From CAYTPI01 sp964439625 (lineage in GTDB: Bacteria > Chloroflexota > Anaerolineae > Aggregatilineales > UBA3940), in NCBI GenBank assembly GCA_964439625.1, contig CAYTPI010000003.1:180083-244082 (forward strand): DNA of 64,000 nucleotides. Reading direction: 5' to 3'. The notes below the pieces were generated by a model. The model worked only from the letters and a program-made list of their open reading frames with translations, was not told where the DNA came from and did no database searches. Position numbers and translations under genes: made by a program. Positions 1 through 8,851 of the stretch are shown here, piece by piece (the first letter of the stretch is position 1; each line of letters begins with the position of its first letter).

Positions 1-690
1 AGTTTTTACCCGGCTCACCACATTACAATGGGTGAAGGTGGCGCTGTTTACACAAACAGTCCGCGCCTTGCGAAGATAGCGCGAACCATACGAGACTGGG
101 GACGTGATTGTTGGTGCGGTTACACCAACCCACCAAATGGGCAGTGCGGCAAACGCTTCGGATGGGAGGTCGATGGCATCGAGGGCTACTATGATCATCG
201 TTATCTTTACACGGAAGTCGGCTATAATTTAAAATTGACAGATCCTCAAGCGTCAATTGGTGTTGCTCAGATGGATAAGCTAGACCAGTTCGTAAGTGCT
301 CGCCGCCATAATTTCCAAGTGTTATATGCAGGGCTAAAGAAGCTCGAAGAATTCTTCATCTTGCCAACTTGGAGCGAAAAAGCCGACCCAAGCTGGTTCG
401 CATTCCCTATTACGCTACGCGACGGCGTACCGTTCAATCGGAATGAACTACAACGCTACCTCGAGGCACGACGCATAGAGACACGTCTATTGTTTGCAGG
501 AAATCTACTACGGCAACCTGGGTACCGCGGTATTCTGCATCGAGTAGTAGGCAACTTACCTGTTGCCAACAAAGTGATGCTCGATACGATGTTTGTTGGT
601 GTATACCCTGGGTTGAGCAGCAAGCAGACCAATTACATGTTGAATATATTCGCTGAATTCATTGCTGAACACTCACACGCAGTTACTTAG
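1..690 (+). CDS. rfbH: CDP-6-deoxy-4-hexulose-3-dehydrase (RfbH/E1-like), C-terminal part
   Basis: The reading frame is open at base 1, so the 5' end lies outside the window. It belongs to the DegT/DnrJ/EryC1/StrS aminotransferase fold. The first residues read SFYPAHHITMGEGGAV; in the E1/RfbH subgroup the PLP-binding lysine is replaced by histidine, and the HH here falls at that site. A CWC pair followed by QCGKRF fits the cysteines that ligate a [2Fe-2S] cluster in E1, though the spacing to the third Cys (nine residues) is slightly longer than I remember for Yersinia E1. The enzyme would remove the C3 hydroxyl of CDP-4-keto-6-deoxyglucose toward CDP-3,6-dideoxyhexoses. It sits at the edge of a glycan locus and is followed with no gap by a glycosyltransferase. 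Confidence 0.85.
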   Translation, partial: SFYPAHHITMGEGGAVYTNSPRLAKIARTIRDWGRDCWCGYTNPPNGQCGKRFGWEVDGIEGYYDHRYLYTEVGYNLKLTDPQASIGVAQMDKLDQFVSARRHNFQVLYAGLKKLEEFFILPTWSEKADPSWFAFPITLRDGVPFNRNELQRYLEARRIETRLLFAGNLLRQPGYRGILHRVVGNLPVANKVMLDTMFVGVYPGLSSKQTNYMLNIFAEFIAEHSHAVT

Positions 691-1452
691 GTGACTATGA
701 AACTATCGTTTATTATTTGCGCCTACAACGAGGTCGAAACAATCTCTACAATTCTTGAACGGGTTCATGCAGTTGACCTTGGCAGTTGGGAGAAGGAAGT
801 CATTGTGGTTGACAATTGCTCTACGGATGGCACGCGTGACATTCTTGAACAAGTCAATACGCCCGATACGCGGATCATTTACCAACCACAAAATATGGGC
901 AAGGGAACCAGCATCCGAACGGCAATCGAGCACTTATCCGGTGATTATGCCGTGATTCAAGATGCAGACCTTGAATACAACCCAGCAGATATCCCAAAGT
1001 TACTTGAGCTAGCTGAGCAAGGAGAAGTAGCTATTTTCGGCAGCCGCACGCTTGAAGGCCAGTCAAACTATAAATACTATCACGCTTATCTCGGCGTGCG
1101 GGTCATTACGACAATCATGAATCTGCTGTTTGGCGGCAAACTGACCGATGCTGCTACAGCGACAAAAATGGTTCAATCAGACGTTCTCAAACAACTGCAC
1201 TTGATTGGCACTGGGTTTGATCTAGACTTTGAGCTACCAAACAAATTGCTGATGGCTGGTTACCACATTGCCGAGGTACCAGTGAGCTATTCACCTCGGA
1301 CTTATGAAGAAGGTAAGAAGATAACCACGCGCGATGGCTTTTACGCACTATATATTATGCTACGTGACCGATTTGGCTTTTCACCGATTTGGAAGTCAGG
1401 TATGGAGGAAGACAAACACACAAATAACTTTCAATCCGAGCACCCCAAGTAG
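691..1452 (+). CDS. Glycosyltransferase family 2, DPM1-like
   Basis: A 253-residue GT-A glycosyltransferase. The N-terminal KLSFIICAYNE strand, the VDNCSTDGTRD nucleotide-binding stretch and the metal-binding IQDADLEYNP motif are those of dolichol/polyprenyl-phosphate mannosyl- or glucosyltransferases. No C-terminal membrane segment is seen. The GTG at 691 directly abuts the preceding TAG, and an ATG at 697 is an equally good start; neither has a clear ribosome site, which suggests translational coupling. It probably loads a hexose onto a lipid phosphate carrier, which would supply the GT-C-like membrane proteins further down the locus. Donor and acceptor cannot be told from sequence. Confidence 0.85.
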   Translation: MTMKLSFIICAYNEVETISTILERVHAVDLGSWEKEVIVVDNCSTDGTRDILEQVNTPDTRIIYQPQNMGKGTSIRTAIEHLSGDYAVIQDADLEYNPADIPKLLELAEQGEVAIFGSRTLEGQSNYKYYHAYLGVRVITTIMNLLFGGKLTDAATATKMVQSDVLKQLHLIGTGFDLDFELPNKLLMAGYHIAEVPVSYSPRTYEEGKKITTRDGFYALYIMLRDRFGFSPIWKSGMEEDKHTNNFQSEHPK

Positions 1453-1467
1453 ATTGTTGAGAAAGAG

Positions 1468-2430
1468 ATGAAAATTGCGGTTACTGGGTCAATAGCCTTC
1501 GACTACATCATGACCTATCCAGGCGAGTTCAAAGAGATGCTCATTCAAGAAAGCTTGGACAAAATCAGCCTAAGTTTTTTGGTAGATGGGATGTCGAAGC
1601 ATTACGGTGGCGTTGCTCCTAACATCGCTTACACATTAGCTCTGCTGAACGAGAAACCATTGTTGGTGGCAACAGCAGGCATTGACTTCAAAGAATACGG
1701 CGACTTCTTGCGAGGTGTGGGCGTAGATACCAGCGGCATCAAAGTGCATAACGAGACATTTACAGCGTCTTTTTTTGTAACGACTGATAGTAACAATAAT
1801 CAGATCGCCGTATTTCATACTGGTGCCATGGCGTTTGCTAAGGAATGGCATTTGAAAGACACCATTTCAACTGACACTGAACTTGTAGTTATTTCTCCCA
1901 ATGATCCCGTTGCGATGCAGAATTACGTTAGAGAATGCAAGCAGTTGGGGATCAAATACATGTATGACCCAAGCCAACAAGTGGCGCGAGTCGACGGTGA
2001 ACAGCTCGCTGAGGGTGTAGATGGTGCCGCTATTTTGATTGTCAATGAATACGAATATGCTGTATTGTGCAAGAAAACAGGTTACACGCACGCTGACCTG
2101 ATGGCCAAAACAGGTGCGCTGATCATCACACGAGGGCCTGATGGCGCTGATATTTACACCAAACGTCAGATGTATCATATTCCAGTTTACCCAACTGAAA
2201 AGAAGGTTGATCCGACAGGGGTTGGTGATGCTTTCCGCGGGGGTCTATTAAAGGGATTATTGAACGGCTGGGGTTGGCAATTGAGTGGGCTGGTTGGTTC
2301 TTTAGCCGCAGCCTATGCGCTTGAAAAGGTCGGTACACAATCACATTATTATGAACCAGACGCCTTTGTAAAGCGGTTTCGCAGGCATTTCGATGATGAT
2401 GGCGCCCTTGACCTCTTATTACTAAGCTAA
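1468..2430 (+). CDS. PfkB-family kinase, adenosine kinase-like
   Basis: A 320-residue ribokinase/PfkB-fold kinase. The C-terminal signature DPTGVGDAFRGG carries the catalytic Asp and anion hole, and the N-terminal GSIAFDYIM and GGVAPNIAYTLALL stretches are typical of the adenosine kinase/sugar kinase branch. The purine-rich GAGAAAGAG just before the ATG is a plausible ribosome site. The next gene encodes S-adenosylhomocysteine hydrolase, whose product adenosine inhibits that reaction. A kinase converting adenosine to AMP is the natural partner, and this neighbourhood is my main reason to prefer adenosine over a sugar as substrate. A fructokinase- or ribokinase-type activity is the alternative. 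Confidence 0.8.
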   Translation: MKIAVTGSIAFDYIMTYPGEFKEMLIQESLDKISLSFLVDGMSKHYGGVAPNIAYTLALLNEKPLLVATAGIDFKEYGDFLRGVGVDTSGIKVHNETFTASFFVTTDSNNNQIAVFHTGAMAFAKEWHLKDTISTDTELVVISPNDPVAMQNYVRECKQLGIKYMYDPSQQVARVDGEQLAEGVDGAAILIVNEYEYAVLCKKTGYTHADLMAKTGALIITRGPDGADIYTKRQMYHIPVYPTEKKVDPTGVGDAFRGGLLKGLLNGWGWQLSGLVGSLAAAYALEKVGTQSHYYEPDAFVKRFRRHFDDDGALDLLLLS

Positions 2431-2623
2431 GTCTCGTGTTGTTTGCTATCAGCAAAGTCGATGATAAGGAATTGGTGTTCGCGAATAACTTACTTACGCT
2501 GCAAGGCTCGCTCAGCCTTATCTGTCAATTACAGTCGACATGCGGAAGTCAGGTGCATATAATACATCGGTCTTACGAAAAATAAGTCAACCTTCACAAA
2601 AATTGGACTATTTAGGAGTTCTG

Positions 2624-3883
2624 ATGGAATTCGACATCAAAGATCCGAGCCTCGCAGAAGAGGGGCGCTATCGTATTGAGTGGGCAGCGAAAGAAATGCC
2701 CGTCCTGGACTTAATCAAGAAGCGTTTTGAAAAGGAACGCCCTCTGGCGGGCGTTAAAATGTCAGCATGTCTACACGTCACGGCTGAAACTGCAAACTTG
2801 ATGCACGCCTTGCAGCTTGGTGGCGCGGATGTCGTTCTTGCAGCATCAAACCCGCTCAGCACCCAAGATGATGTGGCGGCAAGTATCGTTAGCCATTTTG
2901 AAATTCCCGTATATGCAATCAAGGGTGAAGATGATGAAACATATTATCAACACCTTGAAGCGGCTCTAGATCACCGTCCACAAATTACGATGGATGACGG
3001 CGCTGACTTGGTCAGCGAACTGCACAAAAACCGTCCCGACCAGATTGCCGAGATCATTGGTAGCACAGAGGAAACCACGACTGGCGTCATCCGCCTGAAG
3101 GCGATGTCAAACGACGGTGCATTGAAATTCCCCGTGATTGCTGTGAATGACTCGCTGACCAAGCATCTGTTTGATAACCGCTACGGTACAGGTCAGAGTA
3201 CAATTGATGGTATTGTACGGGCGACCAACATCTTGCTGGCTGGAAAAAACATTGTTGTTGCTGGCTATGGTTGGTGCAGTCGTGGCATCGCAATGCGAGC
3301 CAATGGCATGGGTGGGAATGTCATCGTTACTGAAATTGACCCGATGAAAGCCTTGGAGGCGGTCATGGATGGCTTCCGTGTGATGCCAATGATGGAAGCG
3401 GCTAAAATTGGAGATATTTTTGTGTCGGCCACAGGCGACATTCATGTTATTGATACGCACCACATGGAGGCAATGAAGGACGGCGCAATCGTTGCCAACT
3501 CCGGCCACTTCAATGTGGAGATAAATCTAAAAGGACTAGCCGAGATGGCAGTCGACACACCAAAGACTGTACGGCCTTTCGTTGAACAATATACACTTAA
3601 AAACGGTCGGAAGATCAATGTGCTGGGGAATGGACGTCTGATCAACTTAGCAGCGGCTGAGGGCCACCCAGCCAGCGTTATGGATATGAGCTTTGCTAAC
3701 CAAGCGCTTGCTGGCGAATTCATAAAGAATAACGCAGCAGAATTGCAGAACCGCGTATACACTATTCCAGACAACATAGACCGTGAAATTGCTCGCCTAA
3801 AGCTTGAGGCCATGGGTGTCAGCATCGATACACTTACCGATGAGCAAGAGGCATACCTCAATCAATGGCAAGAGGGAACATAG
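2624..3883 (+). CDS. ahcY: Adenosylhomocysteinase (S-adenosylhomocysteine hydrolase)
   Basis: A cytosolic NAD-dependent enzyme that splits S-adenosylhomocysteine into adenosine and homocysteine. The frame is open from an ATG at 2540, but the family N-terminus (MEFDIKDPSLAEEGR) begins at ATG 2624, with AGGAG at 2614-2618, so I use that start (419 residues). Visible landmarks: HVTAETANL and ASNPLSTQDDVAA in the substrate domain, NDSLTKHLFDNRYGTGQS with the catalytic Lys/Asp pair, the Rossmann loop VAGYGWCSRGIA, and a C-terminal GHPASVMDMSFANQAL. The C-terminus lacks the KPDHYRY-type tail of eukaryotic enzymes. It follows the adenosine kinase-like gene by 193 bases, so methyl-cycle salvage is embedded in a glycan locus. 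Confidence 0.96.
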   Translation: MEFDIKDPSLAEEGRYRIEWAAKEMPVLDLIKKRFEKERPLAGVKMSACLHVTAETANLMHALQLGGADVVLAASNPLSTQDDVAASIVSHFEIPVYAIKGEDDETYYQHLEAALDHRPQITMDDGADLVSELHKNRPDQIAEIIGSTEETTTGVIRLKAMSNDGALKFPVIAVNDSLTKHLFDNRYGTGQSTIDGIVRATNILLAGKNIVVAGYGWCSRGIAMRANGMGGNVIVTEIDPMKALEAVMDGFRVMPMMEAAKIGDIFVSATGDIHVIDTHHMEAMKDGAIVANSGHFNVEINLKGLAEMAVDTPKTVRPFVEQYTLKNGRKINVLGNGRLINLAAAEGHPASVMDMSFANQALAGEFIKNNAAELQNRVYTIPDNIDREIARLKLEAMGVSIDTLTDEQEAYLNQWQEGT

Positions 3884-3913
3884 AGATTCTGGTTTAAGCG
3901 AAAGCAGCGCCGA

Positions 3914-4870
3914 ATGAAAACGCTCATTACAGGCGTTGGGGGATTCGTCGGACGACACTTAGCACAGCGACTACTAAATACAGAAGACGTCGAGGTGCAT
4001 GGTGTCGTCCGCCAAACGACGGAGCACTACAGCGACCTGCTCAACCAAGGCATCCAGCTACACCCCCTTAATCTAGCCGATGAAGTGGCTGTTCATCAAT
4101 TACTTAAGGAACTTGCGCCCCAGCAGATTTACCATCTAGCAGCACAGGCATTTGTGCCAGAGTCGTTTTCCAACCCGTGGTCAACTATAGAAAACAACAT
4201 TCGGGCAGAGTTGAATATTTTGACGCAACTTGCGCAGGAAGGCAGTTCTGCGCGTGTGCTGATTGTAAGCTCGGCAGAGGTTTATGGCACGGTCGGTGTG
4301 GATGATCTTCCAATCAATGAAATGCAGCCGCTGGCGCCAACAAATCCGTATAGCGTCAGTAAAGTTACGCAAGACTTACTAGGGCAACAATACTACTTCA
4401 GCCACGCCTTGCAGACAATACGTGTAAGACCATTCAATCATGCTGGGCCTGGTCAGAACAAGCGGTTCGTCGTACCTGCTTTCGCTGGGCAAATCGCTAA
4501 TATCGAGGCTGGCAGGCAAGATCCAGTTATGGCCGTTGGCAATTTGAGTGCAGAGCGCGACTTTACAGATGTAAGGGATATAGCCGAAGCCTATGTTGCG
4601 GTGATGCAATATGGTAGCCCCGGCGAAGTCTATAACGTCGGCAGCGGACACTGCGTGAGTATTCAACATCTATTGGATACACTGCTGTCCTTGACCGACA
4701 TCTCCATTCACGTAATAACTGACCCTGATCGCTTCCGGCCTGTTGATGTTGAGCGCGTTATATGCGACAATTCAAAACTTGTTGCAGCCACAGGTTGGCA
4801 GCCACGGATTCCGCTAACCAAAACTCTCGCCGATGTTTTGCAAGCGTGCCGCCGACGGGTCGCATCATAA
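3914..4870 (+). CDS. rmd: NAD-dependent epimerase/dehydratase, GDP-4-keto-6-deoxymannose reductase-like
   Basis: A 318-residue extended short-chain dehydrogenase. GVGGFVGRHL is the dinucleotide-binding loop; SSAEVYG and NPYSVSK contain the Ser and Tyr-x3-Lys catalytic residues; RPFNHAGPGQ is typical of GDP-6-deoxy-D-mannose reductases. The next gene is GDP-mannose 4,6-dehydratase, which makes exactly the 4-keto-6-deoxymannose substrate, so the likely product is GDP-D-rhamnose. A related SDR with another stereochemical outcome cannot be excluded; fucose synthase is less likely on these motifs. Confidence 0.82.
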   Translation: MKTLITGVGGFVGRHLAQRLLNTEDVEVHGVVRQTTEHYSDLLNQGIQLHPLNLADEVAVHQLLKELAPQQIYHLAAQAFVPESFSNPWSTIENNIRAELNILTQLAQEGSSARVLIVSSAEVYGTVGVDDLPINEMQPLAPTNPYSVSKVTQDLLGQQYYFSHALQTIRVRPFNHAGPGQNKRFVVPAFAGQIANIEAGRQDPVMAVGNLSAERDFTDVRDIAEAYVAVMQYGSPGEVYNVGSGHCVSIQHLLDTLLSLTDISIHVITDPDRFRPVDVERVICDNSKLVAATGWQPRIPLTKTLADVLQACRRRVAS

Positions 4871-4905
4871 TTATCTAGCCACGCATACTTGAAAGAGAGT
4901 TTCCC

Positions 4906-5868
4906 ATGCCAACCGCACTGATTACGGGTATCACTGGACAAGACGGCTCTTACTTGGCTGAGTTTTTGCTCAAAAAAGGGTATCGAGTCATCGGTTTAAT
5001 CCGGCGGAGCAGCACCGTTAATTTTGAACGTCTCGCTCACATCCAACAAGATCTCGAATTGGTCTCCGGCGATTTACTCGACCAAACATCAATTGATAAC
5101 GTGCTCCGGCAGCACGAGCCCGACGAGGTCTATAACCTCGCGGCACAAAGCTTTGTGCAAACCTCATGGCACCAAGCAGTCTTTACAGGCGAGGTGACGG
5201 CTTTAGGAGTTACGAGGGTACTTGATGCTATTCGCCTTAACAATCCAGATATTCGTTTTTACCAAGCATCAAGTTCAGAAATGTTTGGTAAAGTGCAAGA
5301 AGTACCGCAACGTGAAACGACGCCCTTTTACCCTAGAAGCCCGTATGGAGTAGCCAAAGTCTACGGGCATTGGATCACCATTAATTACCGCGAAAGCTAC
5401 GATCTACACGCAACCAGCGGCATTCTCTTCAACCATGAGTCACCACGGAGAGGGTTAGAGTTCGTGACACGGAAAGTTACAGATGGTGTCGCTCGCATCA
5501 AACTTGGCTTGCAGAAAGAATTAGCTCTTGGCAACCTAGATGCCCAGCGTGATTGGGGTTTCGCAGGTGATTACGTCGAAGCGATGTGGCTCATGCTGCA
5601 ACAAGACACACCTGATGATTATGTAGTGGCGACTGGAGAAACGCATTCGGTCAAAGAGCTTGTTAAGACAGCGTTCAGCTATGTAGACTTAACGTGGCAG
5701 GATCATGTCATCCAAGACTCACGTTTTATGCGACCGGCAGAAGTGGACTTACTGATTGGTGATTCCTCAAAGGCCGGTGAGCAACTAGGATGGGAGCCCA
5801 AAGTTTCGTTTCAAGAACTGATCCACATGATGGTTGACGCTGACTTAGCTAGACTCACTGCGAGATAA
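4906..5868 (+). CDS. gmd: GDP-mannose 4,6-dehydratase
   Basis: A 320-residue extended SDR that converts GDP-D-mannose to GDP-4-keto-6-deoxy-D-mannose using bound NADP. Diagnostic stretches: TGITGQDGSYLAEFLL at the N-terminus, RRSSTVNFERL in the loop that joins subunits, NLAAQSFVQTSW, SSSEMFG, SPYGVAKVYGHW with the catalytic Tyr/Lys, NHESPRRGLEFVTRK, and NLDAQRDWGFAGDYVEAMW. The length fits the shorter bacterial enzymes. It lies 35 bases after the Rmd-like reductase and 40 bases before a phosphohexomutase, giving three consecutive steps of a GDP-6-deoxyhexose pathway. No GDP-mannose pyrophosphorylase is visible in the window. Confidence 0.96.
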   Translation: MPTALITGITGQDGSYLAEFLLKKGYRVIGLIRRSSTVNFERLAHIQQDLELVSGDLLDQTSIDNVLRQHEPDEVYNLAAQSFVQTSWHQAVFTGEVTALGVTRVLDAIRLNNPDIRFYQASSSEMFGKVQEVPQRETTPFYPRSPYGVAKVYGHWITINYRESYDLHATSGILFNHESPRRGLEFVTRKVTDGVARIKLGLQKELALGNLDAQRDWGFAGDYVEAMWLMLQQDTPDDYVVATGETHSVKELVKTAFSYVDLTWQDHVIQDSRFMRPAEVDLLIGDSSKAGEQLGWEPKVSFQELIHMMVDADLARLTAR

Positions 5869-5908
5869 TTACTTTTATTCCAAAAAGCACTCTGAAGGAG
5901 CCCCCGAA

Positions 5909-7330
5909 ATGTCTGATATTAAGTTTGGTACCGACGGCTGGCGCGGCATGATCGCTGAGGACTACACCTTCGATAACTTGCGACGCTGCTCGCAGGGGTT
6001 CGCTACCTATCTCCTTGAGAACGGCGGGCGAGAAAACGGCGCTGTCATTGGCTACGACCAGCGTTTTCACTCGGAGAATTTCGCGAAGGCTGCCGCCGAA
6101 GTCTTAGCAGCAAACGGCATCAGGGTAAAGCTCACAGAACAGGCAACCCCTACTCCGGTCATCTCATTTTCGATCAAACATACGGAGTCGGCTGGAGGCA
6201 TTAATCTAACAGCGAGCCATAACCCACCTACTGATGCAGGGTTCAAAGTCCGTGATTCGAGTGGTGCTGCAATCGCCCCAGCAGATTTGAAGATCATCGA
6301 AGGCAATATTCCACCAATCAGTGATGTCAAGCGGATGAAGTACGATGATGCTGTCTCAGATGGCCTCGTGGAGGTATTTGACGCGTTTGCTGGCTACACC
6401 GACAACCTACATACACTCATTGATGTCGAACCCATTAAAGCGGCAGGTTTGAATGTGCTCGTCGAGCCGATGTGGGGCAATGGCATTGGTTGGTTCCCAC
6501 GCTTGTTGGATGGCGGCAGCACCAAAGTGAGTGAGATTCACAACGTGCGGAACCCAATTTTTCCTGAGATGTGGCGCCCCGAGCCTATTCCACCGAATGT
6601 GGATGTGGCTCTTGCTAAGACCGTCGAGATGGGGGCAGACGTCTTACTCATCACAGATGGCGATGCCGACCGGGTCGGGGCTGGCACAGAGGCAGGCGTG
6701 TTCATCAATCAACTTCAGATGTATGCCCTACTTGCGCTTTACTTGCTTGAGATAAGAGGGCAGCGTGGGCCAATTGTCAAGACATTATCAACAACAACAA
6801 TGCTGCAAAAACTCGCTAAGCAATATGACGGAGTGCCTGTCTACGAGACTGGCGTTGGCTTCAAGTATGTAGCCCCAAAAATGTTAGAAGTTGATGCGAT
6901 GATTGGCGGCGAGGAAAGCGGTGGCTTCGCCTTCCGGGGTAATGTTGCTGAACGGGATGGCATCCTAGCCGGGCTATACCTGCTGGACTTGATGGTGCAG
7001 ACAAGTAAAAAGCCTTCTGAGCTGTTGGATTACCTGTTTGAAAAGGTTGGGCCGCATTATTACAAGCGTGTTGATACCCGAATTGACCCAGAAGAAAAAG
7101 AACAGATCCGGGCCAATGTAGACAATGCTTCTCCAACGACCATCGGCGGGATGAAGGTCACGGGCATTGACAAGACAGACGGCTACAAATTTAACTTAGA
7201 CGATGGGGGCTGGTTGTTAATCCGTTTCAGTGGGACTGAGCCTTTGGTGCGTGTCTACACTGAAACAACCGACGAAAGCAAAGTTGACGACATCATTCAA
7301 AACGGGCTTGATATCGGCGGCATCCAATAG
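5909..7330 (+). CDS. Phosphomannomutase/phosphoglucomutase
   Basis: A 473-residue alpha-D-phosphohexomutase. All four active-site loops are present: TASHNPP with the phosphorylated Ser near residue 103, the metal loop DGDADRVG, the sugar loop GGEESGG and the phosphate loop RFSGTEPLVRVY. The N-terminal FGTDGWRG is characteristic. A strong ribosome site (GAAGGAG) lies about ten bases before the ATG. The enzyme interconverts hexose 6- and 1-phosphates; next to gmd its role is probably mannose-1-phosphate supply for GDP-mannose, but the family is bifunctional and glucose-1-phosphate is also possible. Confidence 0.93.
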   Translation: MSDIKFGTDGWRGMIAEDYTFDNLRRCSQGFATYLLENGGRENGAVIGYDQRFHSENFAKAAAEVLAANGIRVKLTEQATPTPVISFSIKHTESAGGINLTASHNPPTDAGFKVRDSSGAAIAPADLKIIEGNIPPISDVKRMKYDDAVSDGLVEVFDAFAGYTDNLHTLIDVEPIKAAGLNVLVEPMWGNGIGWFPRLLDGGSTKVSEIHNVRNPIFPEMWRPEPIPPNVDVALAKTVEMGADVLLITDGDADRVGAGTEAGVFINQLQMYALLALYLLEIRGQRGPIVKTLSTTTMLQKLAKQYDGVPVYETGVGFKYVAPKMLEVDAMIGGEESGGFAFRGNVAERDGILAGLYLLDLMVQTSKKPSELLDYLFEKVGPHYYKRVDTRIDPEEKEQIRANVDNASPTTIGGMKVTGIDKTDGYKFNLDDGGWLLIRFSGTEPLVRVYTETTDESKVDDIIQNGLDIGGIQ

Positions 7331-7377
7331 GAAGATAAGGTTCTGAAGCCCGGTCAACCCCAGGCTTTTGCTATCAC

Positions 7378-8169
7378 ATGCAACCCATAATCGACACACA
7401 CTGCCATTTATATTGGGACACGTTTGACAACCTTCACGACGTGCTTGATACTGCGGCGAACAGCGGCGTCCAAGCGATGATTGTGCCTGGCATTAACGTC
7501 GAGACAAGCCGAGCTGCGATCCAACTCGCTGAAGCATACCCATCCGTTTTCGCAGCAGTTGGTATCCATCCGAACGAAGTGGGCGGTGCAAGCCTTGACG
7601 ACACGCTCATAGCGTTGAGAGAATTGGCACAGCACGACAAGGTCGTTGCAATCGGTGAAATAGGGCTTGACTACTACTGGAACAAGACCGACCCAGATGT
7701 TCAAGCAGTTTGGCTTGACGCACAATTCGCACTGGCGGATGACGTCAAACTGCCGGTGATTTTACACAATCGTCAATCGACCAACGACATGCTGAACGCA
7801 CTCGCCAAGTGGCGAGACACCAGCAAAAAAACAGAGCAGATCGGCGTATTACATTCGTTTTCAGGTACGGCAGTAGATGTGAACCAAGCGGTTGAACTAG
7901 GATTTCATGTTGGGTTAACCGGTCCCATCACCTTTAAGAATGGCGCCGACATGCGTGCGGTCGCGCAAGCCACCCCGTTGGATCGCGTGTTGGTTGAAAC
8001 GGACTCTCCCTTTCTCACACCCCATCCTCACCGAGGCAAGCGCAACGAACCAGCCTATGTGCAGTTCATCGTAGAGACGCTCGCGGACATTCGCGGCATT
8101 TCCACGGATGAGGCTGCCTTGGCTACCACAGCAAACGCAAAAACTCTATTTGGGCTAGAGACAGTATGA
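7378..8169 (+). CDS. tatD: TatD family metal-dependent hydrolase
   Basis: A 263-residue TIM-barrel amidohydrolase of the TatD/YcfH group, thought to act as a 3'-5' DNase or RNase. Metal-binding motifs run in order: DTHCHL near the N-terminus, GEIGLDYYW with the bridging Glu, PVILHNR, LHSFSGT, and ETDSPFLTPHPHRGKRNEP with the final Asp. The end overlaps the next reading frame as ATGA. It is a housekeeping gene within the glycan locus; I see no specific tie to the sugar pathway. Confidence 0.93.
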   Translation: MQPIIDTHCHLYWDTFDNLHDVLDTAANSGVQAMIVPGINVETSRAAIQLAEAYPSVFAAVGIHPNEVGGASLDDTLIALRELAQHDKVVAIGEIGLDYYWNKTDPDVQAVWLDAQFALADDVKLPVILHNRQSTNDMLNALAKWRDTSKKTEQIGVLHSFSGTAVDVNQAVELGFHVGLTGPITFKNGADMRAVAQATPLDRVLVETDSPFLTPHPHRGKRNEPAYVQFIVETLADIRGISTDEAALATTANAKTLFGLETV

Positions 8170-8761
8170 GGCTTGGGGTGTTCTCAGATATTCATGGTGA
8201 CTTCGCTGGAATGCAGCAGGCCCTTTCAATTTTTGACCAAGTAACCGTTGACGCCATCATATGTGCAGGCGACGTCGCAGATAGGGGGCCAGATGCTGAC
8301 CTTGCGGTAGCTGAATTAGGGCGACGCAAAATCCCATACGTTCAGGGAAACCACGACATCACCATTAGCAAGTTTAAGAACCGTCATCGCAACCCTAAGC
8401 GGGTTGAGGAACTTAAGCAGAAAGGTTACATCGTTAAGCCTGAGACAACTGCATTTCTCAAATCACTACCACCACACCTTGTGCTCCGATACTAACAACA
8501 TACCCTACTGTTAGCACACGGTGCCCCTTGGAGCGATATAGTTGGAATCTTTCCTGATACACATGAAAAAGTACTTCGGCGCTTAGACTTGTAGGCACAG
8601 AAAGCTGAAGTACAAACAATAATACTAGGGCACACGCACATGCCGATGTCAATCCAAACACCTGGCGGTGTGAGAGTGGCACATGCGCCATTTACGACTT
8701 GGAGGCAAGGACGCTCGATGTTTATCTATTAGCAAGTGGCGAATCGGTTTCTTATACCTAA
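8166..8761 (+). pseudogene. Metallophosphoesterase (YfcE/MJ0936-type), broken by two stops and a frameshift
   Basis: The first 109 codons encode the start of a calcineurin-like phosphoesterase: FSDIHGD, CAGDVADRG and VQGNHDI provide the first metal ligands. A TAA at 8493-8495 stops it, yet the same frame continues with LLLAHGAPWSD (a further His ligand) to a TAG at 8592-8594, then ILGHTHMPM, the final two metal-binding histidines. The natural C-terminus (IYDLEARTLDVYLL, stop at 8759-8761) is in another frame, so a frameshift lies between about 8650 and 8690. The upstream ATG overlaps tatD by four bases, as in an intact operon. Both stops could arise from Gln codons by one C-to-T change. I read this as a recent pseudogene; a truncated product lacking the GHTH ligands would not be active. 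Confidence 0.82.
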
Positions 8762-8851
8762 TCTGTTTGGCCCCGCAGATCGTGGCGGCTATAATTGCGA
8801 CGTTTTAGCCCAGTAAGCGCATCCGTACACCACACGATTTTCTAGGATTAT

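Noticed and set aside
2490..2623. SAH riboswitch-like words (CGCTGCAAGGCTCG) upstream of ahcY
   Set aside because: The words resemble parts of the SAH riboswitch core, but the outer P1 stem and the intervening helices are missing; only a 6-bp hairpin (AAGGCT/AGCCTT) can be drawn.
8493..8594. Recoding of TAA/TAG as glutamine
   Set aside because: Both stops in the phosphoesterase fit former Gln codons, but TAA and TAG end many other intact genes in the window, and a frameshift is also present, so pseudogene decay is simpler.
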